Shown here piece after piece: positions 36,835-45,526 of a stretch of 64,000 nt of DNA (the first letter of the stretch is position 1; every line of letters starts with the position of its first letter). The position numbers were made by a program, and so were the translations under genes. Source of the DNA: Roseibacterium elongatum DSM 19469 (lineage in GTDB: Bacteria; Pseudomonadota; Alphaproteobacteria; Rhodobacterales; Rhodobacteraceae); assembly GCF_000590925.1 (NCBI RefSeq), contig NZ_CP004372.1, positions 2,647,001 through 2,711,000 of the forward strand, read 5' to 3'. A model generated the notes under the pieces. The model ran no database searches. It was not told the DNA's origin and saw only the letters and a program-made list of their open reading frames with translations.

Positions 36835-38433
36835 TCAACCCGTCCGCCCGTCCGCCGGTTCCAGCCACCACGCGGCGCTGCGCGGCGCCAGGGCGCCGCC
36901 CGGTCCCGGCGGGGCGCTCTGCAGGATCGACGCGCAGGGGGCGGTGGGCGCGACCTCGGGTGTCCAGTCGCTGTCGCGCAGGTTGACGGCCAGCAGCAGA
37001 CGCGCGTCGCCCGTCTCGATCCGCGCCCGGATCGTTCCGTCCGGGGCATCAAGCAGGCTCATCCTGCCACCCGACAGCGCATGGGCGCGGCGCAAGGCAA
37101 GCGCCTGTTTGTAAAAGGACAGGACCGAACCGGGGTTTTCCGCCTGCTGGGCCGCGCCCCCATCCTCGGGGGGGTGGATGGGCAGCCACGGACGGTTGCC
37201 GCTGAACCCGCAGCGGGGCAGCGTGGCGTCCCAAGCCATCGGCGCGCGGGCGCCGTCACGACCCATAGGCTGGGGCCAGTACATCCGGTCATAGGGATCA
37301 TGGAGGTCGTCCAAGCCCAGCTTTGCCTGAGGCTGCCCCAGTTCCTCGCCCTGAAACATCAGCAGCGGTCCCGGCAAGGCGCAGAGCAGCGTGGCGAAAA
37401 GTTTGGCGTCCCGCGCCGTGCCATCGCCATGGGCCGAGACGTGGCGCGGCTGGTCGTGGCAGGACAGCCACCACGCCAGCCCCCCATCGCCGTCCAGTCG
37501 GGTCAGGACATCGGCCAGGACCTCTTGCGTCGGGCCGCGCTCGGGCAGATCGACGGTGTAGGCCGCATCGAGGCGTCCGTCTGCCGTGACGTCGCGCAGC
37601 ACCTCGATCGAGCGGGGGCCGTTGTTCACCTCGCCCAGCAGGAACGCAGCCGGTCCGGCCATCTCGCGCAGGCGGGTGCAGAACGCGGCGCAATCCTTGG
37701 GCATGACGTCGTGGCGATGGGACTGATACGTAAAGGGGTTGCTCGACGGCCCGGGGATCAGCGCGGCTTGCGCGTCGGTGGCCGCCGGGTTGTCGCGGAA
37801 GGCGCGGTCGTGAAAGAAACTGGTGACCGCGTCGTAGCGAAACCCGTCCACACCACGATCGAGCCAGAAGCGCGTGATCTCACCCAGCCGCTGACCGACC
37901 CGGGTGTCGTAATGGTTGAGGCAGGGCTGACAGGGCAGGAACTTGGTCAAACAGTATTGCCGACGCTGCGGGTGCCAGCGCCAGGCGGGGTGTCCGAAGA
38001 ACGAGACCCAGTTCGATGGCGGGCTGCCATCGGGTTTGGGGTCGGCCCAGACATAGACATCCTCATACCCCTCTTCGCGCGCAAGCGATCTGGCGAACCA
38101 GTCATGGGTGTCCGAGGTGTGGTTCAACACCAGATCGACCATCACCCGCAGCCCGAGCGCGTGCGCACGGTCAAGAAGATCGTCGAAATCCTGCATCGTG
38201 CCAAATCGCGGGTCCACGGCGCAGTGATCGGCGACATCGTAGCCCCCGTCGCACATCGGCGAGCGAAAGAACGGCGAAAGCCAGATCGCGTCGACGCCCA
38301 GCGACGCCACGTGATCGAGCCCCTCCACGACCCCGCGAAGGTCGCCCTCGCCGGTGCCCGACGTATCGCGGAAGGACCGCGGATAGATCTGGTAGATGAC
38401 CGGGTTTTCGGGCCGGTCGCCCTGCAATGCCAC
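36835..38433 (-). CDS. GH13 alpha-glucosidase (oligo-1,6-glucosidase/trehalose-type amylase family)
   Basis: A 532-residue glycoside hydrolase of family 13. It opens NPVIYQIYPRSFRDTSGTGEGDLRG; catalytic regions are DLVLNHTSD (region I), GVDGFRYDAV with the nucleophile Asp (region II), LLGEVNNGP with the acid/base Glu (region III) and SCHDQPRH (region IV, where the usual NHD reads CHD). No signal peptide, so it is cytoplasmic and should split short alpha-glucosides. The start is GTG 38433, three bases after the SDR stop, implying translational coupling. In a stress operon it may recycle glucosidic compatible solutes such as trehalose, which is inference. Confidence 0.9.
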   Translation of the reverse strand: MALQGDRPENPVIYQIYPRSFRDTSGTGEGDLRGVVEGLDHVASLGVDAIWLSPFFRSPMCDGGYDVADHCAVDPRFGTMQDFDDLLDRAHALGLRVMVDLVLNHTSDTHDWFARSLAREEGYEDVYVWADPKPDGSPPSNWVSFFGHPAWRWHPQRRQYCLTKFLPCQPCLNHYDTRVGQRLGEITRFWLDRGVDGFRYDAVTSFFHDRAFRDNPAATDAQAALIPGPSSNPFTYQSHRHDVMPKDCAAFCTRLREMAGPAAFLLGEVNNGPRSIEVLRDVTADGRLDAAYTVDLPERGPTQEVLADVLTRLDGDGGLAWWLSCHDQPRHVSAHGDGTARDAKLFATLLCALPGPLLMFQGEELGQPQAKLGLDDLHDPYDRMYWPQPMGRDGARAPMAWDATLPRCGFSGNRPWLPIHPPEDGGAAQQAENPGSVLSFYKQALALRRAHALSGGRMSLLDAPDGTIRARIETGDARLLLAVNLRDSDWTPEVAPTAPCASILQSAPPGPGGALAPRSAAWWLEPADGRTG

Positions 38434-38436
38434 CGC

Positions 38437-39291
38437 TCAGGATCCGACGATCACGCCGCCATTGGGGTGCAGCGTCTGGCCGGTGAAATAGGCGCCGTCA
38501 TCGGAGGCCAGAAAAAGATACGAGGTCGCGACCTCCCATGGCTGGCCGGGACGCCCCATGGGTACGTGTTCGCCGAACCCCTCGACCATCTCGGCGGGCA
38601 TCGTGCCGGGGATGAACGGCGTCCAGATCGGGCCGGGCGCCACACAATTGACGCGGATACCGTCCTCGACCAGCTGCGTCGCGATGGAGCGCGAGAACGC
38701 GGTGATCGCGCCGCGGGTCGAGGAATAGCTTATCAGCTTTCCGTTGCCCTTGAACGCATTGACCGATGCGGTGTTGACGATGCTGCCGCCTTCGGGAATG
38801 TGGTCGATCGCGGCCTGCGTGCAAAAGAAATAGCCCATGACATTGCTGTCGAAGCTGCGGCGCAGGTGGTCTTCGGTGATCGCGTGCAGGTCCATCTCCA
38901 GCCATTGCTGCGCGGCATTGTTGACCAGAATGTCGATACCGCCCAGCTTGTCGGCCAGGTGGTTGACGGCGTCGAACGCCTGCGTCCTATCTCCGATGTC
39001 GGCGCGCACGGCATGGCCTTGCGTCCCTTCGTTCTCGATCAGGCGCAGCGTGTCCTGGGCATCCTGGTCCTCTTGCAAATAGATGATGCCGATATCGGCC
39101 CCCTCGCGGGCGAACAGCACGGCAACGGCCCGACCGATGCCGCTGTCGCCGCCGGTGATGATCGCGCGCTTGCCCTTCAGCTTGCCCACACCGCGATGGC
39201 GCGGCGTGTAGTCGGGGGCGGGGTGCATCTTGTGTTCATCGGCCGGCATCGTAGTCTGGGACTGGCCGGGGATCGCGGATTGCTTGGACAT
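38437..39291 (-). CDS. Short-chain dehydrogenase (YghA/glucose-dehydrogenase-like) with Arg in place of the catalytic Lys
   Basis: A 284-residue classical-type SDR with the general-stress N-terminal extension (PADEHKMHPAPDYTP) seen in YghA/GsiB-like proteins. Cofactor loop TGGDSGIGRA at about 49-58 and NNAAQQ are intact, and catalytic Ser and Tyr189 are present, but the active-site motif reads YSSTR: the lysine of YxxxK is Arg193 (codon 38713-38715). That change usually weakens or abolishes activity, though Arg could partly substitute. AGGAG precedes ATG 39291. Middle gene of an EcfG-fronted operon with another SDR and GH13. Confidence 0.88.
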   Translation of the reverse strand: MSKQSAIPGQSQTTMPADEHKMHPAPDYTPRHRGVGKLKGKRAIITGGDSGIGRAVAVLFAREGADIGIIYLQEDQDAQDTLRLIENEGTQGHAVRADIGDRTQAFDAVNHLADKLGGIDILVNNAAQQWLEMDLHAITEDHLRRSFDSNVMGYFFCTQAAIDHIPEGGSIVNTASVNAFKGNGKLISYSSTRGAITAFSRSIATQLVEDGIRVNCVAPGPIWTPFIPGTMPAEMVEGFGEHVPMGRPGQPWEVATSYLFLASDDGAYFTGQTLHPNGGVIVGS

Positions 39292-39322
39292 TGGATTTCT
39301 CCTGAGGCGCGGAATGGGCGTA

Positions 39323-40330
39323 TCAGCGGGGAAGACGGGTTTTGGCGATGGCCGAGCCAACGGCGAGCCCGAGCCCGAGCGCCACAAGCGGCAGGCCGAA
39401 GAACACGCCCATGCGCGCCTGGTCGCCATCGACGATCAGGCCGGTGTCCTGCGCGCTGTCGCCGTAGCTGCCGCGGGCGTTTGCGCCGATGCTTTCGACC
39501 GGGCGGTGCAGATTGTCGGGCCGATCACCAGGATCTGGCCGGTCCGATTTCTGCTGCTCGGTACCGGCACGGGCCAGCACACGGTCCATGACGTCCGGCA
39601 GGACCATGTCGCCAAAGACCAGTTGCAGCACGGATTGCCCGACCAGAAGCTCGCGATTGCCATCCCTGACCGCCTGCAACACGGCGCGGGCGGCCAGTTC
39701 GGGCTGGTAGATCGGCGGCGCGGGTTGCGGTCGTGTTTCCAGCCGGTTCTTGGCCCAGTCGAATTGCGGCGTGTTGATCGCCGGCAGTTGCACGACGCCG
39801 ATGGTGATCTCGGATCCGTTATGGATCAACTCGGACCGGACCGACGACAGAAAGCCGTTGATCGCATGCTTCGAGGCACAATAGGCCGACTGCCACGGCA
39901 CCGAGCGATAGCCCAGCCCGGAGCCCACCGTCACGATCTTGCCGACCCCGCGCGCCTTCATCAGCGACAGGGCCGCGCGGGTCCCGTTCACCACGCCGAG
40001 GAACGTGGTGTCGACGATGCGTTCGAACTCTTCTGGGGCCATCCTGTCAAAAGGCGAAAAGCTGGTGAGCATCGCGCAGTTGATCCAGACGTCGATGGGG
40101 CCCAGACCCTCTTCGAAGGCCGAGGCGGCACGCGTCATCTCGCGGGCATCGCCCACATCGACCGGCAAGGTCATGACGCGCGCGCCGTAGGCATCGGCGA
40201 CCTCGGCCAGCCGGTCGCGGCCGCGGGCGATGACACCCACCTTGTAGCCTTCGGCGACAAGGGCGTCGACGGTAGCGCGGCCGACCCCTGCGGTGCCGCC
40301 TGCAACGACGGCAATCTTCTCGGTGCTCAT
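39323..40330 (-). CDS. Short-chain dehydrogenase with C-terminal membrane segment
   Basis: A 335-residue SDR. The N-terminal Rossmann loop is AGGTAGVGRATVDAL, the active site VGSGLGYRSVPWQSAYCASK contains Ser, Tyr and Lys in the canonical order, so it should be active. After residue about 250 the family core ends and a hydrophilic linker leads to a hydrophobic stretch (FFGLPLVALGLGLAVGSA) near the C-terminus that probably anchors it in the inner membrane. Such two-part SDRs occur in general stress regulons of alphaproteobacteria; substrate unknown. First gene of the operon SDR-SDR-GH13-MgtC, directly behind an EcfG-type promoter. Confidence 0.88.
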   Translation of the reverse strand: MSTEKIAVVAGGTAGVGRATVDALVAEGYKVGVIARGRDRLAEVADAYGARVMTLPVDVGDAREMTRAASAFEEGLGPIDVWINCAMLTSFSPFDRMAPEEFERIVDTTFLGVVNGTRAALSLMKARGVGKIVTVGSGLGYRSVPWQSAYCASKHAINGFLSSVRSELIHNGSEITIGVVQLPAINTPQFDWAKNRLETRPQPAPPIYQPELAARAVLQAVRDGNRELLVGQSVLQLVFGDMVLPDVMDRVLARAGTEQQKSDRPDPGDRPDNLHRPVESIGANARGSYGDSAQDTGLIVDGDQARMGVFFGLPLVALGLGLAVGSAIAKTRLPR

Positions 40331-40358
40331 GATATCCAATCCTTCTGCTTGAGGAGGC

Positions 40359-40383
40359 AACCGCCGAAACCGGGGGCGGTTCC
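40359..40383 (-). promoter_or_regulatory. EcfG-type promoter for the SDR-SDR-GH13-mgtC operon
   Basis: Minus-strand GGAAC (40383-40379), 16 bases, GGTT (40362-40359), 29 bases before the start codon. Confidence 0.65.
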
Positions 40384-40512
40384 CGGCCGGTTGCAGCGGG
40401 GCCATGTAAGGCCCGTGGCCGCCCGGCCCGGCGCGACAGCCACAGCGCCGCGCAGGATTGCGGGAGCCGGATGCACGCGGGGTTGGTGCCCGTGCGATGG
40501 GGGTCGCCTGCC

Positions 40513-41310
40513 TCAGACGGCCATTGTCGCGACCGAGCCGCCATCGACGCGATAATTCGCCCCCACGACGAAACTCGCCTGGTCCGAGCACAAAAAGGCG
40601 ATGGCGGCGGCGACCTCTTCGGGCTTGCCGCGGCGCTTGAGTTCCAGAAAAGGGCGCTCTTCGTCGAGAAAGCGCTTCACGGCTTCGTCACGGCCAATGC
40701 CCTCGGCCTCGGCGCGCTTGTCCATCATGCCATCGGTCATCGGCGTTTCGATAAAGGCCGGCGACACGGTGTTGACCAGAACACCGCTGGCCGCGGTGAC
40801 CCGGCTCAGCGCCTTGGCGAAATTCAGCAGCCCGGCCTTTGCAACGTTATAGACGACCTCGTCGGCATAGGGCTGTACGGCGTTTTCCGAGGAGACGATG
40901 ACGACCCGGCCCCATCCCTTTTTCTCCATCGGTGGCACGAAACCGCGCAGGGTTCGCACGACAGACATGAAATCGACATTCCACGCTTCGTCCCAATCGC
41001 CATCGGTCATCTCGAGCGGATGGCCCTTGGCGCCGGTCACGCCGGCGGCGCAGACGACGATGTCGGGCAGGGTAAAGCGCTCCTGTACCGTTTCGACAAG
41101 GCCCTTGACCTGGTCGGTCTCGCCCAGATCCGCCTGCAACGCGTGCGCCCCCTTTCCAAGCGCCTCGGCGGCGTCGGCCACCTTGTCGCCGTTCAGGTCG
41201 ACGAGGATGACGCGCGCGCCTTCGTCCAGCAGCAGGCGCGCCGTGGCGCGCCCGATCCCAGACGCGCCGCCCGTGATGAGCGCGGTCTTTCCGGTAAGGC
41301 CGAGGTCCAT
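40513..41310 (-). CDS. Short-chain dehydrogenase/reductase
   Basis: A 265-residue classical SDR: cofactor loop TGGASGIGRATA at about 13-24, VCAAG for the nucleotide fold, and an active site with VSSENAVQPYADEVVYNVAKAG supplying Ser, Tyr and Lys in place. D37/N39 after the second strand (VDLNGDK) suggests NAD(H) preference. C-terminal VDGGSVATM is typical. Reaction is oxidation or reduction of a hydroxy/keto substrate that cannot be named. Monocistronic, with its own EcfG-type promoter. Confidence 0.9.
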   Translation of the reverse strand: MDLGLTGKTALITGGASGIGRATARLLLDEGARVILVDLNGDKVADAAEALGKGAHALQADLGETDQVKGLVETVQERFTLPDIVVCAAGVTGAKGHPLEMTDGDWDEAWNVDFMSVVRTLRGFVPPMEKKGWGRVVIVSSENAVQPYADEVVYNVAKAGLLNFAKALSRVTAASGVLVNTVSPAFIETPMTDGMMDKRAEAEGIGRDEAVKRFLDEERPFLELKRRGKPEEVAAAIAFLCSDQASFVVGANYRVDGGSVATMAV

Positions 41311-41355
41311 GATGTCAGTCTCCGTTTCGGTGATTGGCGTGGGTTGTGGTTGAAA

Positions 41356-41380
41356 AACCGGCGACAGGCGCGTGGGTTCC
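41356..41380 (-). promoter_or_regulatory. EcfG-type promoter for the SDR at 40513
   Basis: Minus-strand GGAAC (41380-41376), 16 bases, GGTT (41359-41356), 46 bases upstream of the start codon. Confidence 0.65.
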
Positions 41381-41397
41381 CGGCCCCATGCAGGTCG

Positions 41398-42531
41398 TCA
41401 CGCGGCCTCTTGTGGTGATGTCGCGTTCCGGGCGCCGCCGCTCTGGTCGGGACGGTTCATGTCCAGTTCGCCACGCAGGCGCGGCAGGGCGTCGGGGTAT
41501 TCGGCTTGCAGCCAGGCGATCAGTTTCTCACGCACCTCGCAGCGCAGATCCCAGGCCTGGGGCGAGGTGCGCGCGCTCATCAATCCGCGCAGGTGGATCG
41601 TGTCCTTGTCGGTATCGACCACCTGCAGGTTGACGACCTGTCCGTCCCAATGGGGCGACGTGCCGACGATGTCCTGCAGCTTGTCGCGCACCTCGGCGAC
41701 GGGGACGGTGTAATCCATGTACCAGAACACCGCGCCGATGATCGACGCGCTTTCCCGTGTCCAGTTCTGGAATGGCTTTTCGATGAAGTAACTGAGCGGC
41801 ACGACCATGCGCCGCCAGTCCCAGATGCGCACGACCACGTAAGTGGCGAAGATCTCTTCGATCCAGCCCCATTCGCCCTCGACGATCACCACGTCGTCGA
41901 TCCGGATGGGCTGGGTAATGGCGATCTGAATGCCGGCGATCAGGTTGGCCAGAACCGGTCTGGCCGCAAGCCCCAGGATCAGGCCCGCAGCGCCGGCCGA
42001 GGCGAACAGGCTGACCCCGTAGCGCTGCACGCTTTCGAAGGTCAGCAGCACGGCGGCGACGGTGAAGATGCCCAGCACGATGTTCGAGGTCCGGCGCAGC
42101 ACGCGCACCTGGGTGACGAACTTGCGCGCCACGAGATTGTCGTCAGTATCCAGCCGGTGCCGCCGGACGGCCCGTTCCGAGAAATGATTGACCAGCGTGA
42201 TCGACGTCCAGCCGACAAAGACGATCAACAGGATCAGGAACAGGTGGCCGAGCGTGTCCTCCCACCCGAACGGCAGGTCGAGGCGCGGAATGACAAGGGC
42301 AAGCCCGCCCAGCACGAAGGCCAGCCGCAGCGGCCGGCGCGCCCGCCGGATCAACGAGCCGGCAAGACCACTGTCGGTATCGCCGATCCGCCCGATCGCA
42401 CCGAAGGCGACGCGGTGCAGCAGCAGGGCCGCCAGCACCGTGAAAAGAAGGATCGCGGCGGGGGTGACGAAATCCGGCAGTTGACCCGCCGCCGTCGTCA
42501 CCTCCGCCAGAATGGTTCGAAGGCGTTCCAT
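41398..42531 (-). CDS. MscS-family mechanosensitive channel
   Basis: A 377-residue inner-membrane channel. Four to five membrane segments (about 24-42, 68-86, 97-118, 150-172) lead into the pore helix and MscS beta domain (LASARPVLANLIAG-like LGLAARPVLANLIAGIQIAI, then DDVVIVEGEWGWIEEI) and the C-terminal alpha/beta cage. It is of the class related to YbdG/MscM-type plant-like channels. The start follows the sodium symporter stop by three bases, so both come from one stress-type promoter. Likely role is solute release after osmotic downshift. Confidence 0.9.
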   Translation of the reverse strand: MERLRTILAEVTTAAGQLPDFVTPAAILLFTVLAALLLHRVAFGAIGRIGDTDSGLAGSLIRRARRPLRLAFVLGGLALVIPRLDLPFGWEDTLGHLFLILLIVFVGWTSITLVNHFSERAVRRHRLDTDDNLVARKFVTQVRVLRRTSNIVLGIFTVAAVLLTFESVQRYGVSLFASAGAAGLILGLAARPVLANLIAGIQIAITQPIRIDDVVIVEGEWGWIEEIFATYVVVRIWDWRRMVVPLSYFIEKPFQNWTRESASIIGAVFWYMDYTVPVAEVRDKLQDIVGTSPHWDGQVVNLQVVDTDKDTIHLRGLMSARTSPQAWDLRCEVREKLIAWLQAEYPDALPRLRGELDMNRPDQSGGARNATSPQEAA

Positions 42532-42534
42532 GAC

Positions 42535-44136
42535 CTACCAGAACCAGATGATGAAGCCGATGGTACACACGATCAGCAAGCCGGCCCAAAGCGTGCGGTC
42601 CTGCCAGATCGGGCTTTCCCATTGCTTGAAGATTTCGCGCGTGTCGGCGGCGGACCAGACCAGTTCCTCGATGTTTTCCTTGTCCTGAGTGCGCGTCAGC
42701 GCCGAGATGCCAAAATGCGTTACGAGGCCGATGCACATCATGATCGTGGACATGATGGTGTAGTGAATTTCAGGCAGGCCCAGATCGGACCAGATGCCGG
42801 TCACTTCCTTCAGGATGAACAGCGGGATACCCACCACGAGGCCCAGGATGATCGTCCAGAAGGCGCCGTTGCCGTTCAGCCAGGGCACGAAGAGGCCCAC
42901 GATATACACCACCACGATGGTCGGGATAATGTAGCTCAAGGATGACTGGAAATAGCTGAACAGGCTTTCGAAGCCGGCGATCGACGGGGCGTAGATGGCG
43001 CCGAACACCATCACGATGCCGGTCACGATGCGGCCCAGCCAGACCTGACGCTCCTCGCTGACATCCCAGATGGGTTCGACGAAATCCTTCACCACCAGCG
43101 TCGAGGCAGAATTCATGGCACTGTCGAGCGACGACATGATCGCGGCGATCAGGGCCGCCATGATCAGCCCGCGCACGCCGATCGGCATCAGTTCGAAGGC
43201 AAGCGTGGGAAAGGCGAGGTCGGGCGTCTCCAGTTCGGGATACAGCTTGAGCGCGATGACGCCCGGGATGATCATCAGAAAGATGTTGGGCAGTTTCAGG
43301 AACCCGGCAAACAGCGCGCCGATCTGACCTTCCTTCAGGTTCTTGGCACCCAGGGTGCGTTGCACCACGAACTGGTTGATCGTCCAGTAGTAGAAGCCCA
43401 GCAGCACGACGCCCCACAGGCCCGTCCATGGCAGAAAGTCGTCATCGGCGGGCAGGATCAGGTGCTGATGGCCTTCGGGCACGTCGACGAACAACTCCTG
43501 CCAGCCGCCGATCTCGTCCAGGCCCAGCCAGAAAAGGATCGCCGCCCCCACGATGAGCAGGATGGCCTGCACCGTGTCGGTCACCACGACGGCGGACAGC
43601 CCGCCGAGAATGGTGTAGATGCCCGCCACAAGGGCCAGTACGGCCACCGCGGTCCACAGGTTGAGATACCCCGTCACATTCGAGATCACGAGACCGCCCG
43701 CATAAAGCGCGCCGGCCGTATCGATGAACAGGATTGCCAGAATGGTGAAGATCGAGAAGGCGCGCCGCGAGCGGACGTCATAGCGTTCTTCCAGGAATTC
43801 TGGGACGGTCGAGATCTTGGCCTTGAGAAAGGACGGCAGAATGAAGATCGCGAACAGGATCAGAACAAGCGCGGCCGTCCACTCATAGTTGAAAATGACG
43901 ATGCCGTTGGCATAGGCGCCGCCCATCAGGCCCACGAAACTGGAGCCCGACATGTTCGAGGCAAACAGCGAAAACCCGATCAGGTACCAGGGCAGGGCGC
44001 GTCCGGCGAGGAAATAGCCATCTGCGCCTTCCTCGTTCTTGCGCGAGACATAGACCCCATGCGCGATCACCCCTAAAAAATAAACGATTACAATTGTATA
44101 GTCGATCCAGTGGAGGTCGAATTTCGCATCGCCCAT
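42535..44136 (-). CDS. Sodium:solute symporter family transporter (SGLT-like)
   Basis: A 533-residue inner-membrane protein with about fourteen hydrophobic segments. SSF signatures include FASNMSGSSFVGLMGGAYANG, GGLSAVVVTDTVQAILL and the sodium-site region ALIAAIMSSLDSAMNSASTLV. Overall it resembles the sodium/sugar (SGLT, vSGLT) branch, so uptake of a sugar or other organic solute with sodium is likely. ATG 44136 has the ribosome site AAGGAG; a longer upstream frame was not used. Paired with an MscS channel downstream and an EcfG-type promoter upstream, it may import an osmoprotectant. Confidence 0.9.
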   Translation of the reverse strand: MGDAKFDLHWIDYTIVIVYFLGVIAHGVYVSRKNEEGADGYFLAGRALPWYLIGFSLFASNMSGSSFVGLMGGAYANGIVIFNYEWTAALVLILFAIFILPSFLKAKISTVPEFLEERYDVRSRRAFSIFTILAILFIDTAGALYAGGLVISNVTGYLNLWTAVAVLALVAGIYTILGGLSAVVVTDTVQAILLIVGAAILFWLGLDEIGGWQELFVDVPEGHQHLILPADDDFLPWTGLWGVVLLGFYYWTINQFVVQRTLGAKNLKEGQIGALFAGFLKLPNIFLMIIPGVIALKLYPELETPDLAFPTLAFELMPIGVRGLIMAALIAAIMSSLDSAMNSASTLVVKDFVEPIWDVSEERQVWLGRIVTGIVMVFGAIYAPSIAGFESLFSYFQSSLSYIIPTIVVVYIVGLFVPWLNGNGAFWTIILGLVVGIPLFILKEVTGIWSDLGLPEIHYTIMSTIMMCIGLVTHFGISALTRTQDKENIEELVWSAADTREIFKQWESPIWQDRTLWAGLLIVCTIGFIIWFW

Positions 44137-44169
44137 GGGACATCTCCTTACCGTCGGTGTCATGGTGCT

Positions 44170-44194
44170 AACCGCAGGACCCGCCTTGGGTTCC
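44170..44194 (-). promoter_or_regulatory. EcfG-type promoter for the symporter-mscS operon
   Basis: Minus-strand GGAAC (44194-44190), 16 bases, GGTT (44173-44170), 34 bases before the symporter start; it fits in the 64-base gap after the CaCA exchanger gene. Confidence 0.62.
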
Positions 44195-44200
44195 TTTGCG

Positions 44201-45226
44201 TCAGAGCGTCTGGATCGCGATGGCGCCGCCATAGATGAGCAGCATCGCGGCGCTCTCCAGCCCGATGCGGCCCGGACCCGAGCGTTCGCGGTAGATCAGA
44301 CCCAGCAGCAGGACAGCACTCATCAGGAGCGCGACCGACAGCCAGAACAGGTCGCCTGACCCGACCGCGTGAAAAAGAGACCCGTCGCGATACCCGATGT
44401 CCGAAATCGTCAGGAACAGGATGTCGAAGGTGTTTCCGCCGATGATGCCGCCAACCGCCAGTTGCAGGGCCCCGCGCCGTACGGCGGCAAGGGTCGTGAC
44501 AAGCTCCGGCAACGAGGTCACGACCGCTGTCATCAGCGCACCGACGACCGACGAGGACAGCTCGTATCGCGCGATGACCACGCCCGCCAGTTGCGCCACG
44601 ATCCAGCCAGCCACGCCCATGATGCCCATGAGCAGAATGAACTGCACGATCAATCCGCGCGCGGGCTGGGACGGGTCGTCGCCGTCGTCGGGCTCGTCGG
44701 GCCTTGTGTCGGGCGTGTCGACCGGGTGCCACATCGGCTCTTGCCGCAATCGGGCGGTGGCCACGACGCCGATCGCGTAGGCCCCCACCAGCACCAGCGA
44801 AGCCGGATGGACCGCCCAGATCGTGAAGGCCGGCGCACTGAAGGCGACAAGCGGAACCGACAGGAGCAGCAGAAGCAGCCCGCATTGAAACACGTTGGCA
44901 AGTTCGGCGGCCGCATGTTCGAGATTGGCGCGCCGATACAGCATGTCGGCCAAGGCAAGGAATGCCGTCTGAGCCGCTATGCCGCCGATGCCGTTCGAAA
45001 ACGCAAGAGAGGCATCGCCCGACAGCGCCGAGGTCAGCGAGACGATGGTGCCCGAGAACGAGGTTGCCGCCCCCAGCAACACGCCGCCGATCACCGCCTC
45101 GCCCCATCCGGTGCGGTCCGCGATGCGGTCGGCCAGCCCCGTCATGCGCAGGCCGCAGACGAGAATGACCAGCGCCGCAGCGGCGCCGACAGCGATCAGA
45201 AGGGGAAGCGACAACGCAGCGAACAT
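44201..45226 (-). CDS. Sodium/calcium exchanger family (CaCA) membrane protein
   Basis: A 341-residue inner-membrane protein of two five-helix halves. The second alpha repeat is well conserved (VTSLPELVTTLAAVRRGALQ followed by GNTFDILFL), but the first reads GAATSFSGTIVSLTSALSGD and lacks the usual glutamate of the GxSxPE motif. The acidic linker between halves (DTRPDEPDDGDDPS) is typical. With one repeat degenerate, transport may be altered in ion choice or lost. It is divergent from the otsB unit with facing GGAAC elements between. Confidence 0.85.
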   Translation of the reverse strand: MFAALSLPLLIAVGAAAALVILVCGLRMTGLADRIADRTGWGEAVIGGVLLGAATSFSGTIVSLTSALSGDASLAFSNGIGGIAAQTAFLALADMLYRRANLEHAAAELANVFQCGLLLLLLSVPLVAFSAPAFTIWAVHPASLVLVGAYAIGVVATARLRQEPMWHPVDTPDTRPDEPDDGDDPSQPARGLIVQFILLMGIMGVAGWIVAQLAGVVIARYELSSSVVGALMTAVVTSLPELVTTLAAVRRGALQLAVGGIIGGNTFDILFLTISDIGYRDGSLFHAVGSGDLFWLSVALLMSAVLLLGLIYRERSGPGRIGLESAAMLLIYGGAIAIQTL

Positions 45227-45234
45227 GATCCGTC

Positions 45235-45261
45235 AACGCCGCAGGGGGGCTGCCGGGTTCC
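45235..45261 (-). promoter_or_regulatory. Weak EcfG-type promoter for the CaCA exchanger gene
   Basis: Minus-strand GGAAC (45261-45257), 18 bases, CGTT (45238-45235). The spacer is one base longer than usual and the -10 is only 9 bases from the start codon, so the gene may be leaderless or the site weak. Confidence 0.4.
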
Positions 45262-45278
45262 CCGCGCCCTGCAAAAAC

Positions 45279-45303
45279 GGAACCGGGCGTGTCCCGGCGC
45301 GTT
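45279..45303 (+). promoter_or_regulatory. EcfG-type promoter for the trehalose phosphatase unit
   Basis: GGAAC (45279-45283), 16 bases, CGTT (45300-45303). Lies 35 bases before the small reading frame at 45338 and 220 bases before otsB. Confidence 0.68.
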
Positions 45304-45337
45304 CGCCCCGCAACTGTCCTTCAAGCGGGTGATCCCC

Positions 45338-45526
45338 ATGATCCAGACTGCCGTCTTCTTGCCGATTGCCGGGCGCGTCGCGGCGGTGCCGGTCGTCGCC
45401 ACCGCGCGATTGCGCAAGCACGACAGGCCCGTTTTCACCCGTACCATCCCCGCGATGCGCCTGACGCGCCATGACGCACGCACACGACATGCGCGCAAGC
45501 TCGTGCAGTACGGAGCATCTGCATGA
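45338..45526 (+). CDS. Possible 62-residue basic protein between promoter and otsB
   Basis: An open frame from ATG 45338 with many Arg, His and Ala (RLRKHDRPVFTRTIPAMRLT). It ends with an ATGA overlap onto the otsB start, as coupled genes do, and begins 35 bases after an EcfG promoter. No family is recognised and no strong ribosome site is seen. It could equally be an untranslated leader. Confidence 0.3.
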   Translation: MIQTAVFLPIAGRVAAVPVVATARLRKHDRPVFTRTIPAMRLTRHDARTRHARKLVQYGASA

